Below, piece after piece: positions 52,165 to 60,180 of a stretch of DNA of 64,000 bases. A model generated the notes under the pieces. The model worked only from the letters and a program-made list of their open reading frames with translations. It had not been told where the DNA came from and searched no databases. This DNA comes from Aquimarina sp. AU58. GTDB lineage: Bacteria > Bacteroidota > Bacteroidia > Flavobacteriales > Flavobacteriaceae. The stretch spans positions 2,728,001 to 2,792,000 of the forward strand of contig NZ_OMPD01000014.1 of NCBI RefSeq assembly GCF_900312745.1, given 5' to 3'. A program made the translations under genes and the position numbers. Position 1 is the first letter of the stretch. Each line of letters opens with the position of its first letter.

Positions 52165-52205
52165 GAATTATTAATGAATAATTCATCTATATTTGATCTG
52201 GAAAA
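52165..52205 (+). promoter_or_regulatory. Inverted repeat and -7 element before the DUF2853 gene
   Basis: GAATTATT-AATG-AATAATTC (52165-52184) is an 8-bp inverted repeat at about -33, followed by TATATTTG (52198-52205), a TAnnTTTG match. It may be a repressor-type promoter. Confidence 0.4.
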
Positions 52206-52240
52206 AAAATGAACTAAAAACCTAAAAACACATTTATCCT

Positions 52241-52582
52241 ATGAGTAAAAGAGATGAATTAATCACAAAATACGCCGCAGATATCAAAGATAAAATTGGT
52301 CAGACTCCAGATATGGATCTTTTAACCAAGGTTACTATTGGATGTGGTCCTTCAATTTATAATGCAGATGCTGCTACAGTATCTGGTTCGGATCAAAGTG
52401 AATTAGATACCGTAAAGAAAAACTTTTTAATCAATAAACTTGGTCTTTCTGATGGACCAAAGCTAGATGAAGGTATTGCTTCTGTAATTGAAGCTTATGG
52501 TAAATCAAACCGTAATAAATATAGAGCGGTTGTTTATTATCTTTTGACAAAACATTTCGGAAAAGAATCTGTTTATAAATAG
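52241..52582 (+). CDS. DUF2853 family protein
   Basis: The 113-residue, mostly helical protein carries GCGPSIYNADAATVSGSDQSE and ends HFGKESVYK, the family pattern. It is cytoplasmic with no known function. It has its own promoter-like element and terminator, so despite lying within the men group it is an independent unit. Confidence 0.85.
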   Translation: MSKRDELITKYAADIKDKIGQTPDMDLLTKVTIGCGPSIYNADAATVSGSDQSELDTVKKNFLINKLGLSDGPKLDEGIASVIEAYGKSNRNKYRAVVYYLLTKHFGKESVYK

Positions 52583-52600
52583 TATACGATTTTCTATTAC

Positions 52601-52636
52601 AAAAAAAGGTGTTCATAATCATGGACACCTTTTTTT
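52601..52636 (+). terminator. Rho-independent terminator after the DUF2853 gene
   Basis: The arms AAAAAAAGGTGT (52601-52612) and ACACCTTTTTTT (52625-52636) surround a 12-base loop. Confidence 0.9.
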
Positions 52637-52670
52637 GTTGAATTTAGATAAACAGAGAGGATTAAAGAAT

Positions 52671-52678
52671 TATCTTTG
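52671..52678 (+). promoter_or_regulatory. -7 element of the CvfB-like gene
   Basis: TATCTTTG matches TAnnTTTG and rules out the in-frame TTG at 52676 as a start codon. The mRNA would begin about 12 bases before the ATG at 52697. Confidence 0.55.
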
Positions 52679-52696
52679 CGCAAAAAAAATAGAGAC

Positions 52697-53530
52697 ATGC
52701 TTAAGCTTGGGGAATACAATATGTTAGAGATTGTTAGAGAAAGAGATCAAGGGATTTACCTTTGTGACGAAGAAGGGGACGAGGTTTTATTACCTAATAA
52801 GTATGTGCCAGAACAATTTCAAATAAGAGATGTTTTAAAGGTGTTTGTGTATTTGGATAGCTCAGAACGTATTGTTGCTACTACCTTAGAACCTTTTACA
52901 ACTGTAAAATCTTTTGCCTATTTAAAATGTACAAACGTATCTGAAATTGGTGCTTTTCTGGATTGGGGATTAGAAAAAGATCTTTTTGTTCCGTTTAGAG
53001 AACAATCTTCAAAAATGAGAGTAGGTAGCTGGTACCTTGTTTATGTATACCTTGATGAAGAAACCAATCGACTTGTTGCATCAAGTAAGACCAACGCTTT
53101 TTTAGATAATTCTTTAGTTTTACTGTCTTCATATGATGAAGTTGATCTTATGGCTTCTCATCCTTCACCACAAGGTTGGAATATGATTGTAAATCAAAAA
53201 TATCTGGGGTTAGTATATAGTGATGAAATTTTTCAAAAGATTACACCGGGAGATCAGCTTAAAGGGTTTGTGAAAAAAGTTCGCCCTGATGGCAAGATAG
53301 ACCTTACATTACAACGACATGGGTTTAGAGGAATAGAACCAAATGCAGAGCAGATTTTAAAAGAGTTAAAATCTAATGGCGGTTTTATTGATCTAAATGA
53401 TAAATCGGATCCAGAAGATATTAAAGAAGTTTTTCAATTGAGTAAGAAAAGTTTTAAAAAAGCTATCGGATCACTGTATAAAGAAAGAAAAATTATTATC
53501 GAGAAAGAAGGAATACGTCTGGTAGAGTAG
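52697..53530 (+). CDS. CvfB-like S1 RNA-binding protein
   Basis: About 277 residues from the ATG giving MLKLGEYNMLEIV. Three S1-like beta-barrel domains span about 1-210 (LEIVRERDQGIYLCDEEG; GAFLDWGLEKDLFVPFREQ; a third with QLKGFVKKVRPDGKIDLTLQ). A C-terminal winged helix (about 215-277) is present. In S. aureus CvfB binds RNA and affects virulence regulators; in flavobacteria it is a general RNA-binding protein of unknown targets. The region just after its stop codon forms the left arm of a long inverted repeat with the next gene. Confidence 0.9.
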   Translation: MLKLGEYNMLEIVRERDQGIYLCDEEGDEVLLPNKYVPEQFQIRDVLKVFVYLDSSERIVATTLEPFTTVKSFAYLKCTNVSEIGAFLDWGLEKDLFVPFREQSSKMRVGSWYLVYVYLDEETNRLVASSKTNAFLDNSLVLLSSYDEVDLMASHPSPQGWNMIVNQKYLGLVYSDEIFQKITPGDQLKGFVKKVRPDGKIDLTLQRHGFRGIEPNAEQILKELKSNGGFIDLNDKSDPEDIKEVFQLSKKSFKKAIGSLYKERKIIIEKEGIRLVE

Positions 53531-53533
53531 ATC

Positions 53534-53646
53534 AAAAATACAATCCATAGTTATAGTTAAAGGAGAAGTTACTTTTTGCTTGTTTTATTTGGATTAAATC
53601 TAAATAAAAAGTATTTTAGCGACCGTTAATTATGGATTGTATTTTT
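53534..53646 (+). promoter_or_regulatory. Inverted repeat covering the start codon of the 103-residue gene
   Basis: AAAAATACAATCCATA (53534-53549) is complemented exactly by TATGGATTGTATTTTT (53631-53646), which contains the ATG at 53632 and the next codons. Nested within are TACTTTTT/AAAAAGTA (53570-53577, 53606-53613) and TTTTATTT/AAATAAAA (53583-53590, 53602-53609). In an RNA reading through from the cvfB-like gene, the start codon would be buried in a 16-bp stem. Confidence 0.6.
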
Positions 53647-53943
53647 TCTTCAACATACTACGCCTCTTATCAATCATCAACAGAACGATGTTATTATATT
53701 GATTTTGGCCATAAAATGGTTAAAATTTCTTTCTGTCAATTACTTAGCCTAAGATATAAGGCAAAACAAATGTCTACATTTGATTATATAGATGATTTGC
53801 TTAATCATAATGACACTGTGTTATTATCGCTATGTGATAAAGAACATTTAATTTTATTAGACACATTAATGGTGTTGGATTTTGTAGATCTTATGAAAGG
53901 AACATTCGCAATGATAGAATTAAATGCTATGCTGGTATCATGA
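53632..53943 (+). CDS. Small conserved protein of unknown function
   Basis: This 103-residue protein is cytoplasmic, with no signal and no helices long enough to span a membrane. It begins MDCIFSSTYYASYQS, with YYIDFGHKMVKISFCQLLSL in the middle and GTFAMIELNAML at the end. I recall similar short proteins with the DFGHK and FCQLL patterns in other Bacteroidota, none with a function. Its start codon lies in a long inverted repeat, so translation may be gated by RNA structure. Confidence 0.65.
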   Translation: MDCIFSSTYYASYQSSTERCYYIDFGHKMVKISFCQLLSLRYKAKQMSTFDYIDDLLNHNDTVLLSLCDKEHLILLDTLMVLDFVDLMKGTFAMIELNAMLVS

Positions 53944-54035
53944 TATTTTGATATTAGATTTAGACTTACTATAAATTAAGTATCGATTAAGTTTTACATC
54001 TGGATTTTCTATACTTTTATTAAAAATATTGGAAA

Positions 54036-54545
54036 ATGGAAAATCTAACACGACAAGAAATAAGCATTAACCTAGAGGTAATGGATATGCTTAATAAGCA
54101 AATTGAGAAAGAACAAAAGGCCTCGTCACTTTATTTAGCAATGGCTTCATGGTGTGATCAGAAAACGCTTGTAAATAGTGCTTCCTTTTTTTATAAACAA
54201 GCAGAAGAGGAAAGAGAGCATATGATGAAAATTTTTAAATTCATTAATGATACAGGCGGGTCTGCTTATTCTCCTAATGTCTCTAATATTACTCATGAAT
54301 TTTCTTCACTTCGAGAAGTTTTTGAAATGACGCTTAATCATGAGATATCTATCACACAATCTATATACAAAATTGTTGCAAAATGCAGACAGGTAAATGA
54401 TTTTGGTACAGAGAACTTTTTGATGTGGTTTGTAGAAGAACAGCTAGAGGAAGAAGAAACTATCAAAGATATTTTAGATATGTTTGATTTATCAGGAGAT
54501 ATGCCACTTCAATTCATCGACGAAAGAATTCCCGTTGGTAAATAA
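54036..54545 (+). CDS. ftnA: Ferritin
   Basis: The protein has 169 residues. The ferroxidase centre is intact when aligned on E. coli FtnA: Glu24, Glu59, His62, Glu103, Gln136 and Glu139 (in EEEREHMMK, NHEISITQ and VEEQLEEE). It forms 24-subunit shells that oxidise and store iron. It is a single gene; no clear iron-box was seen in front. Confidence 0.94.
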   Translation: MENLTRQEISINLEVMDMLNKQIEKEQKASSLYLAMASWCDQKTLVNSASFFYKQAEEEREHMMKIFKFINDTGGSAYSPNVSNITHEFSSLREVFEMTLNHEISITQSIYKIVAKCRQVNDFGTENFLMWFVEEQLEEEETIKDILDMFDLSGDMPLQFIDERIPVGK

Positions 54546-54606
54546 CCGCATAAAAAGATTTTAAACCAAAATAAATAAGGGTTTCAGATTTTTTTAGAAA
54601 GATAAA

Positions 54607-55017
54607 TTAGTATGCTAAACCTGTGATAGGGCAGAAAGCACCACTGTACAAACTAGCATCTTTATATGCCGTGTTTTTTATACCTCCTTTATTAGTGTTA
54701 GGGTTGTAACCGTTACCGTATACCCTAAAACCAGATGTTTTAGGCTGTGGGATTGCAACATTATATTTTGATGAAATATTTTTATATTTTGGAGTATCAA
54801 TATACATCGTATAACTTTTTTTAAAAGCTTGCTGTCTTAGATCTATGGTCAAATCTACTTCCTGTAATTGATATTTTTGAGTTTCAACCTCTTTTTTATG
54901 GATTACCAGTGGAGCACTTAGTTGTTCCCATTCTATGGCTATAGTTTGTATGGCATCCTCTTGTCCGTATGATAAAAAGCTGATGCTTCCGATAAGTAGT
55001 ACTAAAAAAACTTTCAT
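54607..55017 (-). CDS. Secreted protein of unknown function
   Basis: The 136-residue protein has a signal peptide (1-18, FLSYGQ). The mature part is beta-rich and contains VDLTIDLRQQAFKKSYTMYI and GFRVYGNGYNPNTNKGG. It ends GAFCPITGLAY, an unusual hydrophobic tail with one Cys. No family is recognised. It is on the minus strand between ferritin and menB, so not part of the men group. Confidence 0.65.
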   Translation of the reverse strand: MKVFLVLLIGSISFLSYGQEDAIQTIAIEWEQLSAPLVIHKKEVETQKYQLQEVDLTIDLRQQAFKKSYTMYIDTPKYKNISSKYNVAIPQPKTSGFRVYGNGYNPNTNKGGIKNTAYKDASLYSGAFCPITGLAY

Positions 55018-55149
55018 AATGGTAAATATATTATCAATTCAGAATAAAACCATCAAAAACTATACTAAAATCTATTTTTTATTTGAAATAAAATTAAAAA
55101 TTAGGGGATTTACCCTGTAATTGATGCAGTGAGATATAGTATATTGTAG

Positions 55150-55157
55150 TATTTTTG
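55150..55157 (+). promoter_or_regulatory. -7 element of menB
   Basis: TATTTTTG fits TAnnTTTG, 21 bases before the ATG. It overlaps the alternative TTG at 55155, which is therefore unlikely to be the start. Confidence 0.45.
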
Positions 55158-55178
55158 AGGATACAAAAAAACATATTA

Positions 55179-56021
55179 ATGAGTTCAATAGATTGGAAAA
55201 CTGTAAAGGAATACAAAGATATTACCTATAAAAAATCGGGAGGTGTTGCAAGAATAGCATTTAACAGACCAAATGTACGTAATGCTTTTAGGCCAAATAC
55301 AACAAGTGAACTTTATGAAGCTTTTTATGATGTACAAGAAGATACATCTATAGGTGTGGTTTTGCTTTCTGCAGAAGGACCTTCGACAAAAGACGGAGTA
55401 TATAGTTTTTGTAGTGGAGGAGATCAAAAATCTAGAGGTCACCAGGGATATGTGGGAGATGATGGTAGACACAGGTTAAATATCTTAGAAGTACAAAGGC
55501 TTATTAGATTCATGCCAAAAGTTGTTATTGCAGTTGTACCAGGATGGGCTGTAGGAGGAGGGCATAGCCTTCATGTAGTTTGTGATCTTACTCTGGCAAG
55601 TAAAGAACATGCTGTTTTTAAACAAACCGATGCAGATGTTACAAGTTTTGATGGTGGATACGGTTCTGCATATCTGGCAAAGATGGTTGGTCAAAAAAAA
55701 GCACGTGAAATTTTCTTTTTAGGAAGAAATTACTCGGCGCAAGATGCTTATGAAATGGGAATGGTAAATGCAGTGATTCCTCATGATGACCTTGAAAATA
55801 CGGCATATGAATGGGCGCAAGAAATACTTGAGAAATCACCAACATCTATCAAAATGTTAAAATTCGCAATGAATCTTACAGATGATGGTATGGTAGGGCA
55901 ACAGGTATTTGCAGGAGAAGCAACACGACTAGCATATATGACAGATGAAGCCAAAGAAGGAAGAGATGCGTTTCTTGAAAAAAGAAAACCAGATTTTAAA
56001 AACATTAAATGGATGCCTTAG
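55179..56021 (+). CDS. menB: 1,4-dihydroxy-2-naphthoyl-CoA synthase
   Basis: About 280 residues from the ATG giving MSSIDWKTVKEY. The crotonase fold has FNRPNVRNAFRPNT, SFCSGGDQKSRG, WAVGGGHSLHVVCDL, the TSFDGGYGSAYLA loop typical of MenB and the C-terminal KRKPDFKNIKW. It closes the ring of o-succinylbenzoyl-CoA to DHNA-CoA, the substrate of the thioesterase upstream in the window. menC, menE and menA are not seen here and must be elsewhere. Confidence 0.95.
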   Translation: MSSIDWKTVKEYKDITYKKSGGVARIAFNRPNVRNAFRPNTTSELYEAFYDVQEDTSIGVVLLSAEGPSTKDGVYSFCSGGDQKSRGHQGYVGDDGRHRLNILEVQRLIRFMPKVVIAVVPGWAVGGGHSLHVVCDLTLASKEHAVFKQTDADVTSFDGGYGSAYLAKMVGQKKAREIFFLGRNYSAQDAYEMGMVNAVIPHDDLENTAYEWAQEILEKSPTSIKMLKFAMNLTDDGMVGQQVFAGEATRLAYMTDEAKEGRDAFLEKRKPDFKNIKWMP

Positions 56022-56071
56022 TTTATGTAATTATCAATCTTTCCTAAAATAAGAATTACCTTAGCTATACA

Positions 56072-56887
56072 ATGGATAAGAAAGAAGAGGAGATTATATC
56101 GATGCATTATCAGATGGAAAAAACTGATATCAAACAGCAACGGCTGGAGGATCGACTTATCTCTATTTCTGAAGATTTAAAGAGAAGTAAAAGAAGACGT
56201 AATTTTTATTTTATATTTATTCTTGTTTTGATGTTGTTGCTAACTGCAGGGAGTTTCTATGTGATCCTCGGGAAAAAGGAAAATATTACCAAAATTGATT
56301 CTTTAGAGGGAGAAGTGGATGTTCAGCAACTTGTATTTGAAAATGATTCTTTACAAAAGGAAGTGAATAAACTTAAAACTGATATTTCTAAGTATCAAAA
56401 TGAAGAACTATCAAATAAGTCAAATTCGACAACTTCTCTTTCGGTTGGTATTGGAGATGCAAAGAAAGAAGAAGAGGGTACTAAAGATGGTAAGTCTAAA
56501 TTAAAATTTGAAAGGAAATATTGTTACATAAATAAGGTGTATAAAAGCAATGATGTTGTTTTTATAGAAGCAGATATTATAGAGTATTATCAGGGTAGAA
56601 AAGCAGTTAAAAAAGCTAAAGAATTAGGCAAAGCTGAGTATGATTTGGATAAAAATGGAGATACATTGTATTTTTTATATAATTATTATTATATTCATAA
56701 CCAGAGTTCTAAGTCGAAAATATTGGAGCTTGACGATAAGGCGAGGGTGAAGATTGAAAATATTAATCAGATTTCTTCCGGTTTTCCATTAAAGGCTTTC
56801 CAGAAAGTAATAACAGATAGGCCTGTTTTAATTTTGGAAATTAGTAATGGAATAGTATATAAAATAACCGAGCAGAAACTCCCTTAA
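56072..56887 (+). CDS. Membrane coiled-coil protein A (unknown function)
   Basis: The protein has 271 residues. An N-terminal helix (ISMHYQMEKTDIKQQRLEDR) is followed by a basic stretch and one transmembrane helix (about 45-67). A coiled coil (about 75-115), a Ser/Lys/Glu-rich linker and a C-terminal domain with YYQGRKAVKKAKELGKAEYD complete it. The N-terminal 70 residues match the next gene, so the two share a membrane-anchor module but have different outer parts. I do not recognise the C-terminal domain. It is probably anchored in the inner membrane facing the periplasm. Confidence 0.7.
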   Translation: MDKKEEEIISMHYQMEKTDIKQQRLEDRLISISEDLKRSKRRRNFYFIFILVLMLLLTAGSFYVILGKKENITKIDSLEGEVDVQQLVFENDSLQKEVNKLKTDISKYQNEELSNKSNSTTSLSVGIGDAKKEEEGTKDGKSKLKFERKYCYINKVYKSNDVVFIEADIIEYYQGRKAVKKAKELGKAEYDLDKNGDTLYFLYNYYYIHNQSSKSKILELDDKARVKIENINQISSGFPLKAFQKVITDRPVLILEISNGIVYKITEQKLP

Positions 56888-56946
56888 GCATTGTTTAAGA
56901 AATATCTTTAGAATAACTAACTAAACTTTTGAAGCTATCCCCCACA

Positions 56947-57558
56947 ATGAAAGTTATGAAAGATGAGGATCTTCTATCTTTACATTACCAGATAGAAAAA
57001 GCCGAAATTAAACAGAAAAAGCTCGAAGACCTTCTGGACGAAGAGTCTGATAAGCTGAAAAAAAGTAAGAAATCTAATAGGCTATTTGGGTCATTCTCAT
57101 TAGTTCTATTTTTACTGACCATTTTTCTTGTAGCTAATGCTTTTTATTTTAGCAAATCACAATCAAAAAGTGGTAAAGCAGAAAATAATGAGCTTTCTGT
57201 AATAAAGAAAGAACTAGCTTCTGCTAAGAAGGAGTTAGAAACATTAAAAAAAGAAAAAATTAACCTAAAAGAAATCAAAGATCTATATCTGTATAGAAGT
57301 TTGATTAAAAAGGATACCGTGTATTCAGTACAGTTAAAAGCATTTAGCGCAAAAAACACACCAGCTATTTCTGAGAAATTTACAAATGCACTTATTTATA
57401 GCGATACTTCTTTCTATAAAATGAGTTTAGGTATTTTTGAAACCTTGAGCGAAGCCCAGGATTTTAGAAAAACACTTATAGCTTCCGGGTTTGATAAAAG
57501 AATATTTGTAATATCCTATAAAGACGGAAAACGATTAAAAATAGAAGAATTTCAGTAG
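56947..57558 (+). CDS. Membrane coiled-coil protein B with SPOR-like domain
   Basis: About 203 residues; ATGs at 56947 and 56956 both fit. The N-terminal helix (LLSLHYQIEKAEIKQKKLED) and transmembrane segment (about 45-66) repeat the module of protein A. A coiled coil (about 75-115) is followed by a C-terminal SPOR-like fold (VYSVQLKAFSAKN, MSLGIFETLSEAQDFRKTL, IFVISYKDGKRLK). SPOR domains bind denuded peptidoglycan at division sites, so a cell-wall role is possible. The genes are 60 bases apart and probably co-transcribed. Confidence 0.75.
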   Translation: MKVMKDEDLLSLHYQIEKAEIKQKKLEDLLDEESDKLKKSKKSNRLFGSFSLVLFLLTIFLVANAFYFSKSQSKSGKAENNELSVIKKELASAKKELETLKKEKINLKEIKDLYLYRSLIKKDTVYSVQLKAFSAKNTPAISEKFTNALIYSDTSFYKMSLGIFETLSEAQDFRKTLIASGFDKRIFVISYKDGKRLKIEEFQ

Positions 57559-57562
57559 CTAA

Positions 57563-59977
57563 TTATCTTAATTTTGGAAAATTAACTGGATCTGCTTCAT
57601 TTATAATTTCATACACTTTTTCGAAAATATCTTCTGTAGAAGGCTTACTAAAATAATCTCCATCAGTTCCAAAAGCAGGTCTATGCGGTTGTGCGCTTAA
57701 AGTCTGTGGCTTGCTGTCTAGGTATTGATACACATTTTGTTCATCAATTAATTTGTGTAAAATATATCCGGTAGCGCCACCAGGTACATCTTCATCAATA
57801 ATCAATAATCGGTTGGTCTTGGCAACACTTTTAACAATATCATGATTTAGATCAAAAGGAAGTAAAGATTGTACATCAATTATTTCGGCATTAATTCCTA
57901 CGGTTAGTAGTTCTTTTGCAGCTTGCTCAACCAATCGCAATGTAGAACCGTATGATACCAAAGTGATGTCTGTTCCTTCTTTAACCGTTTCAACAATACC
58001 AATTGGTGTTCTTATTTCAGATAAATTAGAAGGCATCTTTTCTTTTAAGCGATATCCATTAAGGCATTCTACAACCAGGGCAGGTTCATCACTATCCATT
58101 AATGTGTTATAAAAACCTGCGGCTTTGGTCATATTTCGAGGTACAAGAATATGAATACCTCTTAGTAAATGAATAAGGCCACCCATTTGAGAGCCAGAAT
58201 GCCATATTCCTTCTAGTCTATGTCCTCGGGTTCTTATAATTAGAGGGGCTTTTTGTTTTGCAAAAGTTCTATATCGCAGTGTAGCAAGATCATCACTTAA
58301 TCCTTGTATACAATATAAAATATAATCTAAATATTGAATTTCTGCAATGGGTCTAAGTCCTCGCATAGCCATCCCAATTCCTTGCCCTATTATTGTAGCT
58401 TCTCTAATACCGGTATCAGATACTCTGGTTTCTCCAAACTTTTCCTGAAGCCCTTCAAGCCCTTGATTTACATCACCAATTTTACCGCTATCTTCTCCAA
58501 AAATAAGAGCTTCGGGAATTCTGCTAAACAGCTTTTCGAAGTTATCTCTTAAAATAACTCTACCATCAACTTGTGGTGTATTGGTGTCGTATTGAGCTTT
58601 TACTTCCTCTACATGAATAGCACTAGAGTCATTTTCATTATATAAATGGCTACTATATTTTGGTTGAATACGAGAAATGTAATTATTTATCCATTCCTGA
58701 AGTTTAGATTTTTCTACAAAATTTTCTTTTGTAATGTATTGTAGTGTTTTTCTTGTAGCTTCAAGAATATCTCTGCGTATCGGTTCTTCTTTTGAAGCTA
58801 AAATATTAACCAGAGGAGAAATGAAGTTTTTATTAGCACTTTTGTTTTCGACAGATTTAAGAATTTCTAATGCTTCTTTTTGTTCTGATTTAATTTCTGA
58901 CAAATAAGCATTCCAAGCTTCGGTTTTTCCTTTTCTTACTTCTTTTTTCGCAGCTTTTTCAAAATCCAGAAGCTCTTCTACTGTTGCAATATTATGTTCA
59001 ATAATCCATTCTTTAAACTTTTTGTTGCAATCATATTCGCGTTCCCAATTTAATCGCTCTTCACTTTTGTATCTTTCGTGAGATCCAGAAGTAGAGTGTC
59101 CTTGTGGTTGCGTTAATTCTTTAACATGAATAATAACAGGAATATGTTTTTCGCGTGCTAATTTTTCGGCTTTTTCATAAGCATCCATTAGTGCAGGGTA
59201 GTCCCAGCCATTAACTTTTATGATTTCATAACCTTCGTGATTTTCATCACGTCTAAAGCCTTCTAGAATTAGAGAAATATCTTCTTTGGTTGTTTGATGC
59301 TTTGCATGAACAGAGATACCGTATTCATCATCCCAGACACTAACCACCATTGGTACCTGTAGTACACCTCCTGCATTAATAGTTTCCCAAAACAAACCTT
59401 CACTAGTACTTGCATTACCAATAGTTCCCCATGCTACTTCGTTTCCTTTACTCGAGAAATTAGAATGATTAGTAATGCTTTTTTCATTTCGATACACCTT
59501 TGATGCCTGAGCAAGACCTAGTAATCTTGGCATTTGACCAGCGGTAGGTGAAATATCTGCACTCGAGTTCTTTTGTTGCATCAGGTTTTTCCATGTGCCA
59601 TCTTCATTAAGACTGTGAGTAGAAAAATGACCTCCCATTTGTCTTCCTGCAGCAAAAGGTTCTTTATTGATATCTGTATGGGCGTATAATCCGGCAAAGA
59701 ATTGTTCTACCGTATATTGATCAATAGCCATCATAAATGTTTGATCTCTGTAGTATCCCGATCTAAAGTCACCATCACGAAAAACTCTGGCCATCGCAAG
59801 TTGTGGTAACTCTTTTCCTCCTCCAAAAATTCCAAACTTAGATTTACCTGTCAATACTTCTCGTCTTCCCAGTAAACTACATTCTCTACTAATTAATGCT
59901 ATTTTGTAGTCTCTAAGTATTTGATCTCTATATTCTTCGAATGAAATATTAGATGAAGTAATGGTTTCAGGCTGCAT
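57563..59977 (-). CDS. Fused 2-oxo-acid dehydrogenase E1 (alpha plus beta)
   Basis: About 804 residues from the ATG giving MQPETITSS; a TTG nine codons upstream is unlikely. The alpha-type half (about 1-380) has GKSKFGIFGGGKELPQLA, AAGRQMGGHFS and the ThDP region IGNASTSEGLFWE with WDDEYGIS. The beta-type half (about 470-804) has FGEDSGKIGDVNQGLEGLQE and PGGATGYILHKL. Such fused E1s in Bacteroidota act on branched-chain or related 2-oxo acids, with E2/E3 encoded elsewhere. The usual GDG ThDP motif reads GNA here. The promoter is recognised at 60002-60032. Confidence 0.9.
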   Translation of the reverse strand: MQPETITSSNISFEEYRDQILRDYKIALISRECSLLGRREVLTGKSKFGIFGGGKELPQLAMARVFRDGDFRSGYYRDQTFMMAIDQYTVEQFFAGLYAHTDINKEPFAAGRQMGGHFSTHSLNEDGTWKNLMQQKNSSADISPTAGQMPRLLGLAQASKVYRNEKSITNHSNFSSKGNEVAWGTIGNASTSEGLFWETINAGGVLQVPMVVSVWDDEYGISVHAKHQTTKEDISLILEGFRRDENHEGYEIIKVNGWDYPALMDAYEKAEKLAREKHIPVIIHVKELTQPQGHSTSGSHERYKSEERLNWEREYDCNKKFKEWIIEHNIATVEELLDFEKAAKKEVRKGKTEAWNAYLSEIKSEQKEALEILKSVENKSANKNFISPLVNILASKEEPIRRDILEATRKTLQYITKENFVEKSKLQEWINNYISRIQPKYSSHLYNENDSSAIHVEEVKAQYDTNTPQVDGRVILRDNFEKLFSRIPEALIFGEDSGKIGDVNQGLEGLQEKFGETRVSDTGIREATIIGQGIGMAMRGLRPIAEIQYLDYILYCIQGLSDDLATLRYRTFAKQKAPLIIRTRGHRLEGIWHSGSQMGGLIHLLRGIHILVPRNMTKAAGFYNTLMDSDEPALVVECLNGYRLKEKMPSNLSEIRTPIGIVETVKEGTDITLVSYGSTLRLVEQAAKELLTVGINAEIIDVQSLLPFDLNHDIVKSVAKTNRLLIIDEDVPGGATGYILHKLIDEQNVYQYLDSKPQTLSAQPHRPAFGTDGDYFSKPSTEDIFEKVYEIINEADPVNFPKLR

Positions 59978-60001
59978 GTGAACGGTGTTTTTAATGTTTT
60001 G

Positions 60002-60032
60002 CAAATTTAGCTAAAATCCTAGCCATTTGCAA
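60002..60032 (-). promoter_or_regulatory. Bacteroidota-type promoter of the E1 gene
   Basis: On the minus strand TTG (60030-60032) is followed by 20 bases and TAAATTTG (60002-60009). The transcript would start about 20 bases before the ATG at 59977. Confidence 0.65.
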
Positions 60033-60057
60033 GGTCGAAACTCTTAATTTTTTTGAA

Positions 60058-60096
60058 TATAATTCATTAAAACTGTATTTTTATTGATGAATTATA
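60058..60096. repeat. Inverted repeat upstream of the E1 promoter
   Basis: TATAATTCAT (60058-60067) and ATGAATTATA (60087-60096) are exact complements, 10 bp, with a 19-base AT-rich loop. No T-run follows on the minus strand, so it may be an operator rather than a terminator of the upstream gene. Confidence 0.4.
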
Positions 60097-60180
60097 GTTT
60101 TTGGGCAGTATTTTAAGGATTGGTTAACAAATGCTCAAAATTTTCACATTTATTTTTCAATATAACTTTTTGTAAGAACA

